Below are positions 34,285 to 43,483 of a stretch of DNA of 64,000 nt, one piece after another. A model generated the notes under the pieces. The model was not told where the DNA came from. It was given only the letters and a program-made list of their open reading frames with translations, and made no database searches. Both the position numbers and the translations under genes were made by a program. Source of the DNA: Pontibacter fetidus (GTDB taxonomy: Bacteria; Bacteroidota; Bacteroidia; Cytophagales; Hymenobacteraceae). The stretch lies in NCBI RefSeq assembly GCF_010119545.1, contig NZ_JAAEAA010000006.1, positions 154,776 to 218,775 on the forward strand, in the 5' to 3' direction. The stretch's first letter is position 1, and each line of letters starts with the position of its first letter.

Positions 34285-35160
34285 ATGGCTCAATCTGGCG
34301 AAAAGCTGGCAGTAACCAAATCATCCGGCGAGAAAGCAGCATTTTCTATTCGTAAACTAAGCTCTTCACTACGCAGGGCCGGAGCCGACGCGCGTATGGT
34401 ACAGGACGTGTTGGCAGCGCTGGAACCAAGCCTTTATGAGGGCATCTCAACTAAAAAGATCTACAGAAAGGCTTTCTCTATTCTAAAAAAGCTTTCCAGG
34501 CCAATTGCCGCACGCTATAGTTTAAAACAGGGTATTATGCAGCTGGGCCCAAGCGGTTTCCCGTTCGAGAAATTTGTAGCCGAAATACTGAAAACACAAG
34601 GCTATGCCACACAAATCGGGGTATTTGTAGATGGCCATTGCGTGCGGCATGAGATCGATGTAATGGCTATAAAAGACGGGAACACCCACATGATCGAGTG
34701 TAAGTTTCATAACCTGGCCGGTACCAAGAGCGATGTAAAAATACCGATGTACATCCACTCCCGGTTTAAAGATGTGGAGCAGGTGCAGGTAGCTGAGAAT
34801 GAATTTACCACTCGTTTTCATAAAAGCTGGGTGGTAACCAATACGCGTTTTACAGACGATGCCATCCGGTATGGTACCTGCATGGGCATGCACCTGATGG
34901 GCTGGGATTTTCCGGCTAAGAGCAGCTTAAAAGACTTTGTAAATTCGTATGACCTTTACCCGCTTACCTGCCTTACAACCCTGACCCACGCCGAAAAACA
35001 GCAGTTACTTAATAATGAATTTGTGCTTTGCAGGGAGTTGCTGGACAACAGGCAACTATTGGTGAAGGCAGGTTTAAAACAGCACCGCATCGATAGTATT
35101 ATGCAGGAAGCCCGTAACCTTTGCAGCTATAGTTACCGCCGGACATCACAAGATTTGTGA
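34285..35160 (+). CDS. ATP-cone / Mrr-type nuclease fusion
   Basis: A 291-residue cytoplasmic protein with three parts. Residues 8-90 are an ATP-cone (VTKSSGEKAAFSIRKLSSSL, ISTKKIYRKAFSILKKLSRP), the nucleotide-sensing module of ribonucleotide reductase and NrdR. Residues about 95-215 are a PD-(D/E)xK nuclease fold of the Mrr type: PSGFPFEKFVAEILKTQGY, RHEIDVMAIKDGNTHMIECK with Asp, Glu and Lys of the active site, then WVVTNTRFTDDAIRYG. The C-terminal part (LLVKAGLKQHRIDSIMQEA) looks like a helix-hairpin-helix. Such fusions are known in Bacteroidota, but their biology is not; dNTP- or ATP-gated DNA cleavage is a reasonable guess. Confidence 0.85.
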   Translation: MAQSGEKLAVTKSSGEKAAFSIRKLSSSLRRAGADARMVQDVLAALEPSLYEGISTKKIYRKAFSILKKLSRPIAARYSLKQGIMQLGPSGFPFEKFVAEILKTQGYATQIGVFVDGHCVRHEIDVMAIKDGNTHMIECKFHNLAGTKSDVKIPMYIHSRFKDVEQVQVAENEFTTRFHKSWVVTNTRFTDDAIRYGTCMGMHLMGWDFPAKSSLKDFVNSYDLYPLTCLTTLTHAEKQQLLNNEFVLCRELLDNRQLLVKAGLKQHRIDSIMQEARNLCSYSYRRTSQDL

Positions 35161-35174
35161 TGCACTGATGCCGG

Positions 35175-35201
35175 TTTGCACGCACAATTCCGCTACTTTT
35201 G
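35175..35201 (+). promoter_or_regulatory. possible sigma-ABfr promoter before the acetyltransferase gene
   Basis: TTTG (35175-35178) and TACTTTTG (35194-35201) resemble the -33 and -7 elements, but the 15-base spacing is shorter than the usual 19. The start codon is 50 bases further on. Confidence 0.35.
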
Positions 35202-35251
35202 TCTGAACTATAGTTCTGCAGCCAGAGCTGGCTAACAGCAGAAAAAAAGAT

Positions 35252-35902
35252 ATGACAACCAAATACAGCAAACAATTAATACCTATAGCCGGCTGGGAAC
35301 GTGAAGAGACTTTCCGGTTTTTCAGTACCTTTTCGCAGCCATTTTTTAATGTACACACCGAAGCCGATATCACTCCGCTTTACCACTATTGCAAAAAACA
35401 CCGGTTATCTGTTTCGCTGGCGTACATGCATGCCACAGTGCAGGCTGCCCGTAACGTAGAAAACTTCCTGCTGCGTCTCGAAAACGGGCAAGTTGTAAAA
35501 TACGATGGCCTCGACCTGTCCACAACTATACTGAAAGACGATCACAATATTGCCTTTACCCATTTTCCGTATCACGAAAAGCTGGAGGACTTTTGCAGGG
35601 AGGCTGCTGCCATTACAGCTGAGGTTAAAAAAAGTAAAAAACTGTTTAATGGCTACCAAGGTGTAGACCTGCTGCACATGACCACCCTGCCCTGGTTTAA
35701 GTTAAAAGGTATGGAACACGCCTTCAGCCTGACACCGGAAGACCCGGGCGTACCTAAAATTGGTTACGGTCAATTAGAGTTAACAGCAGACAAAGTTATT
35801 CTACCGATAAGCATCGGGTTGCACCACGCCCTGGCCGACGGTTACCATATGCACCTGTTTATGCAGGCACTCGAAACAGTTATTCAAAAGTACGGGTCTT
35901 GA
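35252..35902 (+). CDS. CatA-like acetyltransferase (chloramphenicol acetyltransferase family)
   Basis: A 216-residue trimeric CAT-fold protein. The catalytic motif HHALADGYH (residues 191-199) is intact (HHxxxDG), and PWFKLKGMEHAF and the YGQLELTADKVILPISIGL strand follow the CAT pattern. Chromosomal CatA-like proteins in Bacteroidota are common and often do not confer resistance, so chloramphenicol acetylation is possible but unproven. It starts 91 bases after the nuclease gene and may share its transcript or have its own promoter. Confidence 0.86.
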   Translation: MTTKYSKQLIPIAGWEREETFRFFSTFSQPFFNVHTEADITPLYHYCKKHRLSVSLAYMHATVQAARNVENFLLRLENGQVVKYDGLDLSTTILKDDHNIAFTHFPYHEKLEDFCREAAAITAEVKKSKKLFNGYQGVDLLHMTTLPWFKLKGMEHAFSLTPEDPGVPKIGYGQLELTADKVILPISIGLHHALADGYHMHLFMQALETVIQKYGS

Positions 35903-35936
35903 TCTGTTTTAAGCTATAACCAACAGGAGGCCGCAA

Positions 35937-36746
35937 CTATAGCAATGCTGGTTCTTTAGGTTTAACGGCGTTCTGGTAAAAGACAAACAGCACAGCTAAA
36001 GCAACTATAATAAGGCCAGCCCAGGCAGTAGCAATAATATTCATACTTGCCGGCAAGTTTAAGGCCTGGTGCTTTAAAATGATGCCGTAAAAAGCCCATG
36101 TGGTTACCAGACCTACAAACGGATTATGGCGGTTTAGCACTACAAAAAGTGTGAGCAGCGTAGCTACAGCTAGCATAGCTATAGTCCATACTTCAGGAGA
36201 AATTCCGAAGCCGGTCCAGCCTAAGCCAACCAGCGCAGCACTAATATTGGCTATAGTAGCAATGCATATCCAACCAAAGTAAATACTGAGCGGGAATTGT
36301 GTAAACCAACGCGAAGCAGCTGACCGGCTAGTATCATAAATACCTAACCTCAGGTGTATGAGAAGTAGCGTAACAAGCTGCACCAGCATCAGCAACACCG
36401 AGACAAGTAGCCATTCATATACCCAGGCAATAGTCCAGGCACCGGTTGCAAGGTTGTTCAGCATAAACAAATAGCCTATGCGTTGCAGGTCTTTATTAGC
36501 TTCGTCGGAAGGTGGTGCTTTAAAGGCCCGCACTACATGGTATAGGCAGAAACCGGTTAAAGCTAGGTAAATTACTCCCCATATAGCAAACGTTATACCT
36601 GCCGGCGTAAACAAGGTAGGATATTTATCTGAAACCTCTCCTATTGTCTGGTTATTGAGCAGTTTAAGCTGCGTTAACTGCGAAGGCACCAGGTGTATCA
36701 GGAAAAAGAGTGCATTCAGGATAGCTAATGTTTTAATGCTTTTCAT
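35937..36746 (-). CDS. tryptophan-rich membrane protein (TspO/MBR-like)
   Basis: A 269-residue protein with about eight membrane segments, of the kind annotated as tryptophan-rich sensory or TspO/MBR-like. Signature parts are FTPAGITFAIWGVIYLALT, NNLATGAWTIAWVYEWLLVS and PLSIYFGWICIATIANIS. It is longer than classic TspO (about 160 residues), so it belongs to the large subfamily. Two tandem 16-bp repeats lie 23-54 bases before the start, suggesting a dedicated regulator. Ligand unknown. Confidence 0.78.
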   Translation of the reverse strand: MKSIKTLAILNALFFLIHLVPSQLTQLKLLNNQTIGEVSDKYPTLFTPAGITFAIWGVIYLALTGFCLYHVVRAFKAPPSDEANKDLQRIGYLFMLNNLATGAWTIAWVYEWLLVSVLLMLVQLVTLLLIHLRLGIYDTSRSAASRWFTQFPLSIYFGWICIATIANISAALVGLGWTGFGISPEVWTIAMLAVATLLTLFVVLNRHNPFVGLVTTWAFYGIILKHQALNLPASMNIIATAWAGLIIVALAVLFVFYQNAVKPKEPALL

Positions 36747-37123
36747 GGTTTTACAGTGTGTAAGGCAGTTTGAATGTTAACAAGTTTGCATGTTAACAAC
36801 AGAAGCAACATGTTGTTTTTTTAGCGCAGCTTCCTTATACGGGTTGTTTCAGGATATTTATTCAAAACGACGCCATTGTACTTGCAATGTCTCCCAGTTC
36901 TTGTCAGCCAGCTCAACACAATCTTATAAGTGTTAACTAACCCCTTGGTTAAAAATGCAATCAGTTACCAGATTTAATAAAAAATTAAATCAATCATAAA
37001 GTAACTATTCAAAATTATACGTCGTAATTAAAACCTGTTATTTTGTTGGTATATTTTTTAAATATTCTAATTGTAAATATAGAATACTATATATTCTGAT
37101 TTACAGCTTTTGCCCTAAACCTG
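36747..37123. other. 377-bp AT-rich divergent region before the polysaccharide locus
   Basis: Besides the tandem repeats near its left end, the region becomes very AT-rich between 36950 and 37110 and must hold the promoter of the exopolysaccharide transcript. I cannot assign a single -7 box. Confidence 0.55.
36769..36800 (-). promoter_or_regulatory. two tandem 16-bp repeats, probable operator
   Basis: TTTGAATGTTAACAAG (36769-36784) and TTTGCATGTTAACAAC (36785-36800) are adjacent direct repeats that differ at two positions; each holds the palindrome GTTAAC. They lie just upstream of the minus-strand start at 36746, where a repressor or activator would bind. A nearby perfect palindrome CAACATGTTG (36806-36815) with a T run follows. 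Confidence 0.6.
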
Positions 37124-37915
37124 ATGCTTATGAAACCCTTCTACGCTACGTTGTTATGTGTATTGTTTCTCCTCTTAAGCACTGCCTCCTGTACCAGCAC
37201 AAAAAATGCGATCTACTTTGATAACATCAAGAATACAGACTTCCCTGACCAGGTAGAGAACCTGGAACCGATTATCCAGAAAAACGACCTGCTAAGTATA
37301 AGAGTAAACAGCCTGAGTCCTGAAGCCAGCGAACTATTTAATGATGCCTCTGCTAACGCAACGCGCGGTTCCAATACGACTAATGCAGTATCGCAGGCGG
37401 CTGGCTATCTGGTAGACCAGGACGGATACATACAGTTTCCGTTATTGGGTAAGATAAAGGCCGCCGGATTAACCAAAAAAGCCCTCGCCGAAAAACTAAG
37501 GAATGAACTTACCAACAGCAAGCTTTTAGTTAGCCCAAGCATCGATATCCGCTATTTAAACTATAAAGTGTCGGTCTTAGGCGAGGTGCTTCGCCCATCG
37601 GTACTAACTATACCAAACGAAAAGATCACGTTACTGGAAGCGCTTGGCCTGGCCGGCGATTTAACGATATACGCCAACCGCGAAAATATATTACTCATCC
37701 GGGAGGAAGAAGGCAAGAAACAACTGCGAAGAATTAACTTAACAACGGATGAAATATTTAAATCTCCCTACTATTACTTGAAATCAAATGACATAATTTA
37801 CGTAGAACCTAATAAAACAAAGATTCAGAACGCAGGACTAGCAAGACAGTGGTTGCCAGTAGTTTTCAGTGGGGTTTCAGTTATAGTTATCGCCATTGAC
37901 CGCCTAACCCGATAA
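37124..37915 (+). CDS. polysaccharide export lipoprotein (Wza-like, SLBB)
   Basis: A 263-residue outer-membrane export protein of the Wza family. A lipoprotein signal ends in the lipobox STASC; translation may start at 37124 or at the second ATG, 37130 (MKPFYATLL). The Poly_export domain is visible as IIQKNDLLSIRVNSLSPEA and AGYLVDQDGYIQFPLLGKIK, followed by an SLBB repeat (VSVLGEVLRPSVLTIPNEKI). A membrane-like helix near the C-terminus (QWLPVVFSGVSVIVIAID) fits a Wza-type ending. It opens the export operon and should form the channel with the kinase encoded 27 bases downstream. Confidence 0.92.
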   Translation: MLMKPFYATLLCVLFLLLSTASCTSTKNAIYFDNIKNTDFPDQVENLEPIIQKNDLLSIRVNSLSPEASELFNDASANATRGSNTTNAVSQAAGYLVDQDGYIQFPLLGKIKAAGLTKKALAEKLRNELTNSKLLVSPSIDIRYLNYKVSVLGEVLRPSVLTIPNEKITLLEALGLAGDLTIYANRENILLIREEEGKKQLRRINLTTDEIFKSPYYYLKSNDIIYVEPNKTKIQNAGLARQWLPVVFSGVSVIVIAIDRLTR

Positions 37916-37942
37916 TTTATTTACAGCAAATGGATCAATATT

Positions 37943-40255
37943 ATGTCTAGATCTGAGGATAACTTTTTTAACGCGATCACCTACAGGTATTTTCCTTATT
38001 GGCCGCTTTTCTTGGGTCTGATCATCTTATCCCTGGCTGGTGCATGGGCTTACCTTAACTTTTATAAAATACCAACCTACGAAGTAACTGCTTCTCTGTT
38101 AATTAAAGACGAACGCAAGGGCGTAAATGATGCCAAAATGACGGAGTCGATTGATGCCTTTACAACCAACAAGATTGTAGAAAACGAAATTAATGTAATT
38201 CATTCGCATGCACTGGTTCGGGAAGTTGTAGATAAATTAGGGCTGTATGCACCCATTTATGAAGAAGACAGATTTAAGGCAATTCCGGCTTACAGTACAA
38301 CCCCGATAAGAATAAAACTAAAGAACCCCAATAAAGCCGAAGAGGTAGGAAAAGTTTATTTTACCTATAACAAAGCAACCCGCAGGGTAACTATAAATGG
38401 GAAACAGTATGTCTTAGACAAGTGGGTAAAAACGCCCTATGGCAAAATGAGGTTTACAGCAAACAAACAACAGGTTGAAAGCCCCAGCAATCCCCTCTTC
38501 TTTTCCATCGTTTCACCTAAAAAAATAACCAGCTCGCTTCTTGGCAGAATTAACATACAGGCCTCCAGCAGGCTATCTACGGTAGTAGACCTTACCCTAA
38601 GCGACCAGGTACCGGAACGCGGCGAAGACATACTTAACACGCTGATAAAATCATACACGCAGTTAGCTGTTTCGGAGAAGAACGTACTGGCGGCCAATAC
38701 ACTTCAGTTTGTAGAGAACCGCATAAAACTGGTAGAAAAAGAGCTGCTTGATTTAGAGAATGAAGTGGTAAAGTATAAAGCCAATAACGGGGCCGTTGAC
38801 CTGAGCTCGCAGAGTAAGCTGTTTTTAAATAATGTAGGCGAAACCGACCGTAAAATTTCGGAGATAAATACCCAACTGGCGGTGCTGGATATGGTAGAGC
38901 GTTATATTATTTCTAAAAACAACCGGGCTGGTATTGTGCCATCCACGCTGGGTATCAGCGACCCTGTACTTACCCAGATGTTGCAGAAACTATACGACTC
39001 AGAAATACGCTATCAGCAGCTTAGCAAAACTATAGGCGAAAACAACCCTATCCTTATTTCACTGTCTAAAGAAATTGAAAGCATACGTCCTGGCATCCTG
39101 GAAAATATCCAGAACCAACGGGCAAACCTGATGGCCAGTCGTTCCAATCTGTCTTCAACCAGTAACTCCTATAGCACTGCTTTACAACATATACCACAAA
39201 AAGAACGCGAGCTGTTAGAGATCAGCAGGCAGCAGGCCATTAAAAATGAAGCCTATAGTTTCCTGTTGCAGAAACGGGAGGAAACTGTTTTATCCAATGC
39301 ACCTAGTGCCGGCGAAGTGCGCATCGTAGATATGGCAGAATCGTCTCCGGTGCCATCCAGTCCTATTCCGCTGTATGTTTACCTTATTGCGGTTACTGTT
39401 TCTACTGGGCTGGGCTTTTTGTTTGTAATAGGCAAAGAGCTGATGAACAGCAAATTACTCTTCAGATCTGAGATTGAGCAATGCACCAACGCACCTATAG
39501 TTGCCGAACTATCAGCTGGCAAACCACAGCAGGGCAGGTTATTTCAGGCGCCTACCGATATCAGTGTTGTTGAGCAGTTCAGGCAACTGAAAGCAACTAT
39601 GGGCCTGTACGGGCGCACTTCCCTCAAAAAGAAGATCATGGTTACCTCGAGTATACCCGGCGAAGGTAAAAGCTTTGTGAGTGCGAACCTGGCCTATAGC
39701 CTGGCCTCGGCAGGCAAAAAAGTAGCATTACTCGATTTTGACCTGCGTAACCCCAGTACGTCCGTTCAGTTCGATTTACGAGAGCAGACAGGTATTATAG
39801 ATTTCCTGAACGATGAAATCTGCCCCGAACAGATCGTAAAATCCACGCCATTTAAGAACCTGTACCTGGTGCCTGCAGGTTTAAACAGCGGCGACCACAC
39901 CGACCTGATGGTTACTGAAAAGCTGGATACCTTCTTTACTTACCTTGAAAAAGAGTTTGATTACATCATTATAGATACGCCACCTGTAGAGCTTGTATCA
40001 GATGTATACCTGCTTTCAGAATATATTGATATAACGCTCCTGGTTTTACGGCACGCGCATACGCCTAAAAATATAGTGCAGCGCTTATCACAGAGCAGCA
40101 AGTTTAAGTGCTTAAGCAATGTTGCCATTGTGTTTAACGGTGTAAAATCGAGAGGCTTTGTAAAAGGACAATTTGGCTATGGCTATGGCTATGGTTACGA
40201 AAACAAGTATGAGGATAAAACCTACAGAGCGCGTAATGTAGCCGCCAGAATGTAA
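37943..40255 (+). CDS. polysaccharide copolymerase / tyrosine autokinase (Wzc-like)
   Basis: A 770-residue inner-membrane protein. The Wzz-type chain-length domain is bounded by TM helices (WPLFLGLIILSLAGAWAYL and VYLIAVTVSTGLGFLFVIG near residue 480), with a long periplasmic coiled part between. The cytoplasmic BY-kinase has Walker A SSIPGEGKSFVSANLAYSLA (near residue 570), Walker A-prime VALLDFDLRNPS and Walker B DYIIIDTPPVELVSD. The C-terminus is a tyrosine cluster (GYGYGYGYENKYEDKTY) that is autophosphorylated in this family. It controls chain length and export of the polymer. Confidence 0.94.
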   Translation: MSRSEDNFFNAITYRYFPYWPLFLGLIILSLAGAWAYLNFYKIPTYEVTASLLIKDERKGVNDAKMTESIDAFTTNKIVENEINVIHSHALVREVVDKLGLYAPIYEEDRFKAIPAYSTTPIRIKLKNPNKAEEVGKVYFTYNKATRRVTINGKQYVLDKWVKTPYGKMRFTANKQQVESPSNPLFFSIVSPKKITSSLLGRINIQASSRLSTVVDLTLSDQVPERGEDILNTLIKSYTQLAVSEKNVLAANTLQFVENRIKLVEKELLDLENEVVKYKANNGAVDLSSQSKLFLNNVGETDRKISEINTQLAVLDMVERYIISKNNRAGIVPSTLGISDPVLTQMLQKLYDSEIRYQQLSKTIGENNPILISLSKEIESIRPGILENIQNQRANLMASRSNLSSTSNSYSTALQHIPQKERELLEISRQQAIKNEAYSFLLQKREETVLSNAPSAGEVRIVDMAESSPVPSSPIPLYVYLIAVTVSTGLGFLFVIGKELMNSKLLFRSEIEQCTNAPIVAELSAGKPQQGRLFQAPTDISVVEQFRQLKATMGLYGRTSLKKKIMVTSSIPGEGKSFVSANLAYSLASAGKKVALLDFDLRNPSTSVQFDLREQTGIIDFLNDEICPEQIVKSTPFKNLYLVPAGLNSGDHTDLMVTEKLDTFFTYLEKEFDYIIIDTPPVELVSDVYLLSEYIDITLLVLRHAHTPKNIVQRLSQSSKFKCLSNVAIVFNGVKSRGFVKGQFGYGYGYGYENKYEDKTYRARNVAARM

Positions 40256-40421
40256 TATAACTACCCGTTTTCACACATCAGCATCAGGTTTACAACCGAT
40301 CATCACCCTCGGCATTCCTGTATTTTAGTATTTATCATCATAAAAACGAGTGTCCCGGTTACTGTATGTGACTGAGGTAGGCGAAGCCATAGTTTATTCT
40401 TAAAAATAGCAGGAAGCAGAT

Positions 40422-40937
40422 ATGGAACAAGAAGATAAATGGTTTGCAGTTTACACGAAACCGCGCTGGGAAAAGAAGGTAGCCGAAGAACTTACAAAAC
40501 TGCAAATAGAGAGCTATTGCCCACTTAACAGGGTTGTCAGAAACTGGAGCGACAGAAAAAAGACAGTGCAGGTACCTTTGTTTACGTCTTATGTATTCGT
40601 GCATCTCCACCAAAATCAGGTACAGGAACTATACAAAGTAAACGGCATACTTAACCTGGTTAACTGGCTGGGCAAACCAGCTGTAATTAAAGATGCAGAA
40701 ATAGAAACAATCAAACGCTTCCTGAACGAGCACACAAATGTGCAGCTTGAAAAAACGAATGTAAACATCCATGATTCGGTGAGGATTACGGCCGGAACAT
40801 TGATGGATAACCAGGGTACCGTAGTAGCTATTAAGAACAATACGGTTCGTATGGCGCTGCCCTCACTGGGCTATACCTTGTATGCTGAAATTAGTAAAGA
40901 AAGTATAGCCAAAATGCCTGCGTCATTAACAGCTTAA
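40422..40937 (+). CDS. NusG-like antiterminator, UpxY family
   Basis: A 171-residue NusG paralogue. The NGN domain starts WFAVYTKPRWEKKVAEELTK and includes VPLFTSYVFVHL, and a KOW-like C-terminal domain follows (DSVRITAGTLMDNQGTVVAI). In Bacteroides such UpxY proteins are encoded at the head of capsular polysaccharide operons and prevent early termination of their own locus. Here the gene lies inside the locus, 4 bases before the first glycosyltransferase gene, which fits that role. Confidence 0.92.
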   Translation: MEQEDKWFAVYTKPRWEKKVAEELTKLQIESYCPLNRVVRNWSDRKKTVQVPLFTSYVFVHLHQNQVQELYKVNGILNLVNWLGKPAVIKDAEIETIKRFLNEHTNVQLEKTNVNIHDSVRITAGTLMDNQGTVVAIKNNTVRMALPSLGYTLYAEISKESIAKMPASLTA

Positions 40938-40941
40938 TGAA

Positions 40942-42045
40942 ATGAAGATCGCCTTCTTTTTCAGAAGATTAAACCAGGGTGGCATCCAACGTATGATCCT
41001 GAATTGTGCTGAGTACCTGGCCCATAACGGTCACGACATAAGTGTAATTCTTATCAAAAAAGAAGGCGAATACCTGGATATACTTGACCCGAAAGTGAGG
41101 CTGATCACGTTTGGTAACACTAAAGCAAACAGTCTTTATAAATCATTTAAAGCGATACTGGAGAACTATAAATTCGATATACTTTTTACCGCCTCTCCAC
41201 CCCTCAATATTTTTGCTATAGTTTGCAAACTGCTTACGGGCACCAGAACCAAAATTGTAATATCGGAGCGGAACAACACCTTGTCGCTTTTCCTCAACAA
41301 CAGGCTCTCTTTCTCGAAGGTTACGTTTTTAGGTATACCTCTTTTTTACAGGTTTGCTGATAGTATAGTAGCTGTTTCGAAGGGGCTTTCGCAACGACTG
41401 GCAACTATAGCCCTGATCCCGGAAAAACGGATAAATACAATTTATAACCCAGCCTATACAGATAGCCTTTCACAGCACATGCATGATACCATAGATCATC
41501 CGTGGTTGGTTTTTAAGCAGCAACCGGTACTTGTAAATGTTGCACGGTTAACAAAAGCCAAAAACCACCTGCTGCTTATCCGTGCTGTGGCCAGGGTGCT
41601 AAAAAACAGGAATATTAAATTGCTTATAGTTGGCGACGGACCTTTAAAAGAGATGCTGCAGCAAGAGATTAACCAACTGGGGCTGCAAGAACACATCGAA
41701 CTGGTGGGCTTCCAACTAAACCCGGTTTCGTGGATAGCTAAGGCTGACCTCTTTGTTTTATCCTCTGATTACGAAGGCTTCGGGAATGTTATTGTAGAAG
41801 CATTAGCCACAGGCATAACTATAGTATCTACTAACTGCGACTTTGGCCCTCCCGAAATTATAAACAACGGCGAGTTTGGTTACCTGGCTGCTGTCGGAAG
41901 TGAAGAGGACCTGGCCGCCCAGATCGAACATGCCCTGGATAACCCGATGGCTAAAGAAAAGCAGATAAAGCGGGCAAAAGATTTCCATGTAGACCTGATC
42001 ATGCAGAAATATAACGATCTGTTTGCCAGCTTAACGGTTTCCTGA
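40942..42045 (+). CDS. glycosyltransferase family 4
   Basis: A 367-residue GT-B fold glycosyltransferase. The N-terminus (IAFFFRRLNQGGIQRMILNC) has the acceptor-side glycine loop, and the GT4 nucleotide-sugar motif is VLSSDYEGFGNVIVEALATG with the conserved EGFG and E residues. A middle segment LLIVGDGPLKEMLQQEINQL is also typical. It probably adds one sugar in assembly of the repeat unit; donor and linkage are not readable. Confidence 0.92.
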   Translation: MKIAFFFRRLNQGGIQRMILNCAEYLAHNGHDISVILIKKEGEYLDILDPKVRLITFGNTKANSLYKSFKAILENYKFDILFTASPPLNIFAIVCKLLTGTRTKIVISERNNTLSLFLNNRLSFSKVTFLGIPLFYRFADSIVAVSKGLSQRLATIALIPEKRINTIYNPAYTDSLSQHMHDTIDHPWLVFKQQPVLVNVARLTKAKNHLLLIRAVARVLKNRNIKLLIVGDGPLKEMLQQEINQLGLQEHIELVGFQLNPVSWIAKADLFVLSSDYEGFGNVIVEALATGITIVSTNCDFGPPEIINNGEFGYLAAVGSEEDLAAQIEHALDNPMAKEKQIKRAKDFHVDLIMQKYNDLFASLTVS

Positions 42046-42079
42046 AACTCCAACTATAGCTGTAGTTTCATTTTAACAT

Positions 42080-43399
42080 ATGAAGCTCTACCACTATTAT
42101 ATCATTTTTATTTTGTTGCTGGCCTTAACACTAAACTGGGTGGTGGCGGGTAATAACTTTCTGGGCAAGGCTGATATGAACCTGGGCTTATTACCTAAAA
42201 CTGCTATCATGGTCATTGAGGCTTTGCAGGTTATCATGCTTATCAGGCTGCTGTTAATTTACCCTGACAACAAATTTATACTTGGTGCTATAGTTGCAGT
42301 CGTCGCTTTCTGCCTCTTCGAATTTCTGATTATAAAAGCTATGAGAGCCCATTATCTTGTTTGGGTTTCCGGCATAAGGTACTATTTTTCTTTTTTCCCT
42401 CTTTTTCTGGTAAGCTATCTAATTGCATCTAAGGGGCATAATCTAAAGCAGGAAATGTATTGGCTTACTGGTTTAGCGCTGTTACAGGTGCCTGTGGCTG
42501 TGTACCAATTCTTAAACACCTCCAGCGTTCAGAACCTGGGAGACCGGCAATTACTTTATGATATGATCTCAGGTACCATGGGTGGCTTTGCATCAAATGT
42601 AATGTCGTTGGTTGTAGGCATAGGCCTGCTTTATTTCCTTGTCCAGCTCTTCGATAAGAAAAAGCTCATTTACCTGGTTCTTGCGCTGTTATTGCTGGTT
42701 CCTCCTATCCTGTCAGAGGCAAAAGGTATGTTGTTTGTGCTCACCATTATTTTCGTGTACCTGGCCTTTATATTCAAGTTCAGTTTCTCTAGGCTGATGC
42801 TTCTGGGGGGCTTGGCAATGCTCATGTTGGTTGGGTTCATCCATATATATGCTATGCTTGGGTATGGCTATGGCAAAGAGATTAATTTAGAATACCTGAT
42901 GGAGTATGCCGCAACTAAGTCGGGCACCGGGCGCTTATCAAGAATAGACTCCATCATCTATAGTTTTAACCTGCTTATCGATAAAGGTACATTGCTGTTC
43001 GGGACAGGTATTGGCAACGCAAACAAAAGCCCCCTTGGCTACGACGGACAGTTTTATGATTTCTATAAATTACGCCATAGCGTTGATATTTTTATAACCG
43101 AGACAGGGCTTTTAGGCATCTGCTTTTTATCCTACCTTTTCTGGAAACTGATCCGGATTACCAGAAGCCTGCTTAAAAACGAAGTGGTTCAGCAAAATGC
43201 AGGAGACATACTTATACTTCGCGTTTTCCTGGGTACGATCTTCATTTTTATGTTTGGCATGTTCTGGGTCGATGTGCTTTTCAGGGTTCAGTTTATGTAC
43301 CCGCTTGGTATGATGGCAGGCTACGTAGTGGGGCTATACCACAAAGTAAAATCCGAAGAAGAAATAGCCACAACTGCTACCTACCAACTTCATTATTAA
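42080..43399 (+). CDS. O-antigen ligase/polymerase-like membrane protein (Wzy-like)
   Basis: A 439-residue protein with about eleven membrane segments and one large periplasmic loop (about residues 270-340, MEYAATKSGTGRLSRIDSII and GTGIGNANKSPLGYDGQFYD), the layout of the Wzy/WaaL O-antigen polymerase-ligase family. Sequence conservation in that family is low, so the call rests on topology and place. Its likely job is polymerising lipid-linked repeat units in the periplasm. Confidence 0.75.
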   Translation: MKLYHYYIIFILLLALTLNWVVAGNNFLGKADMNLGLLPKTAIMVIEALQVIMLIRLLLIYPDNKFILGAIVAVVAFCLFEFLIIKAMRAHYLVWVSGIRYYFSFFPLFLVSYLIASKGHNLKQEMYWLTGLALLQVPVAVYQFLNTSSVQNLGDRQLLYDMISGTMGGFASNVMSLVVGIGLLYFLVQLFDKKKLIYLVLALLLLVPPILSEAKGMLFVLTIIFVYLAFIFKFSFSRLMLLGGLAMLMLVGFIHIYAMLGYGYGKEINLEYLMEYAATKSGTGRLSRIDSIIYSFNLLIDKGTLLFGTGIGNANKSPLGYDGQFYDFYKLRHSVDIFITETGLLGICFLSYLFWKLIRITRSLLKNEVVQQNAGDILILRVFLGTIFIFMFGMFWVDVLFRVQFMYPLGMMAGYVVGLYHKVKSEEEIATTATYQLHY

Positions 43400-43483
43400 T
43401 TTTTTGCAGGTTTATCGGCATAAAACATATAAAAGGCAAGGCACCTATAGTTGCTGGTTTTGCTTGTTTAAGGGCTAGAGAAG

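Noticed and set aside
36769..36800. CRISPR-like repeat
   Set aside because: The two copies are adjacent with no spacer between them and there are only two.
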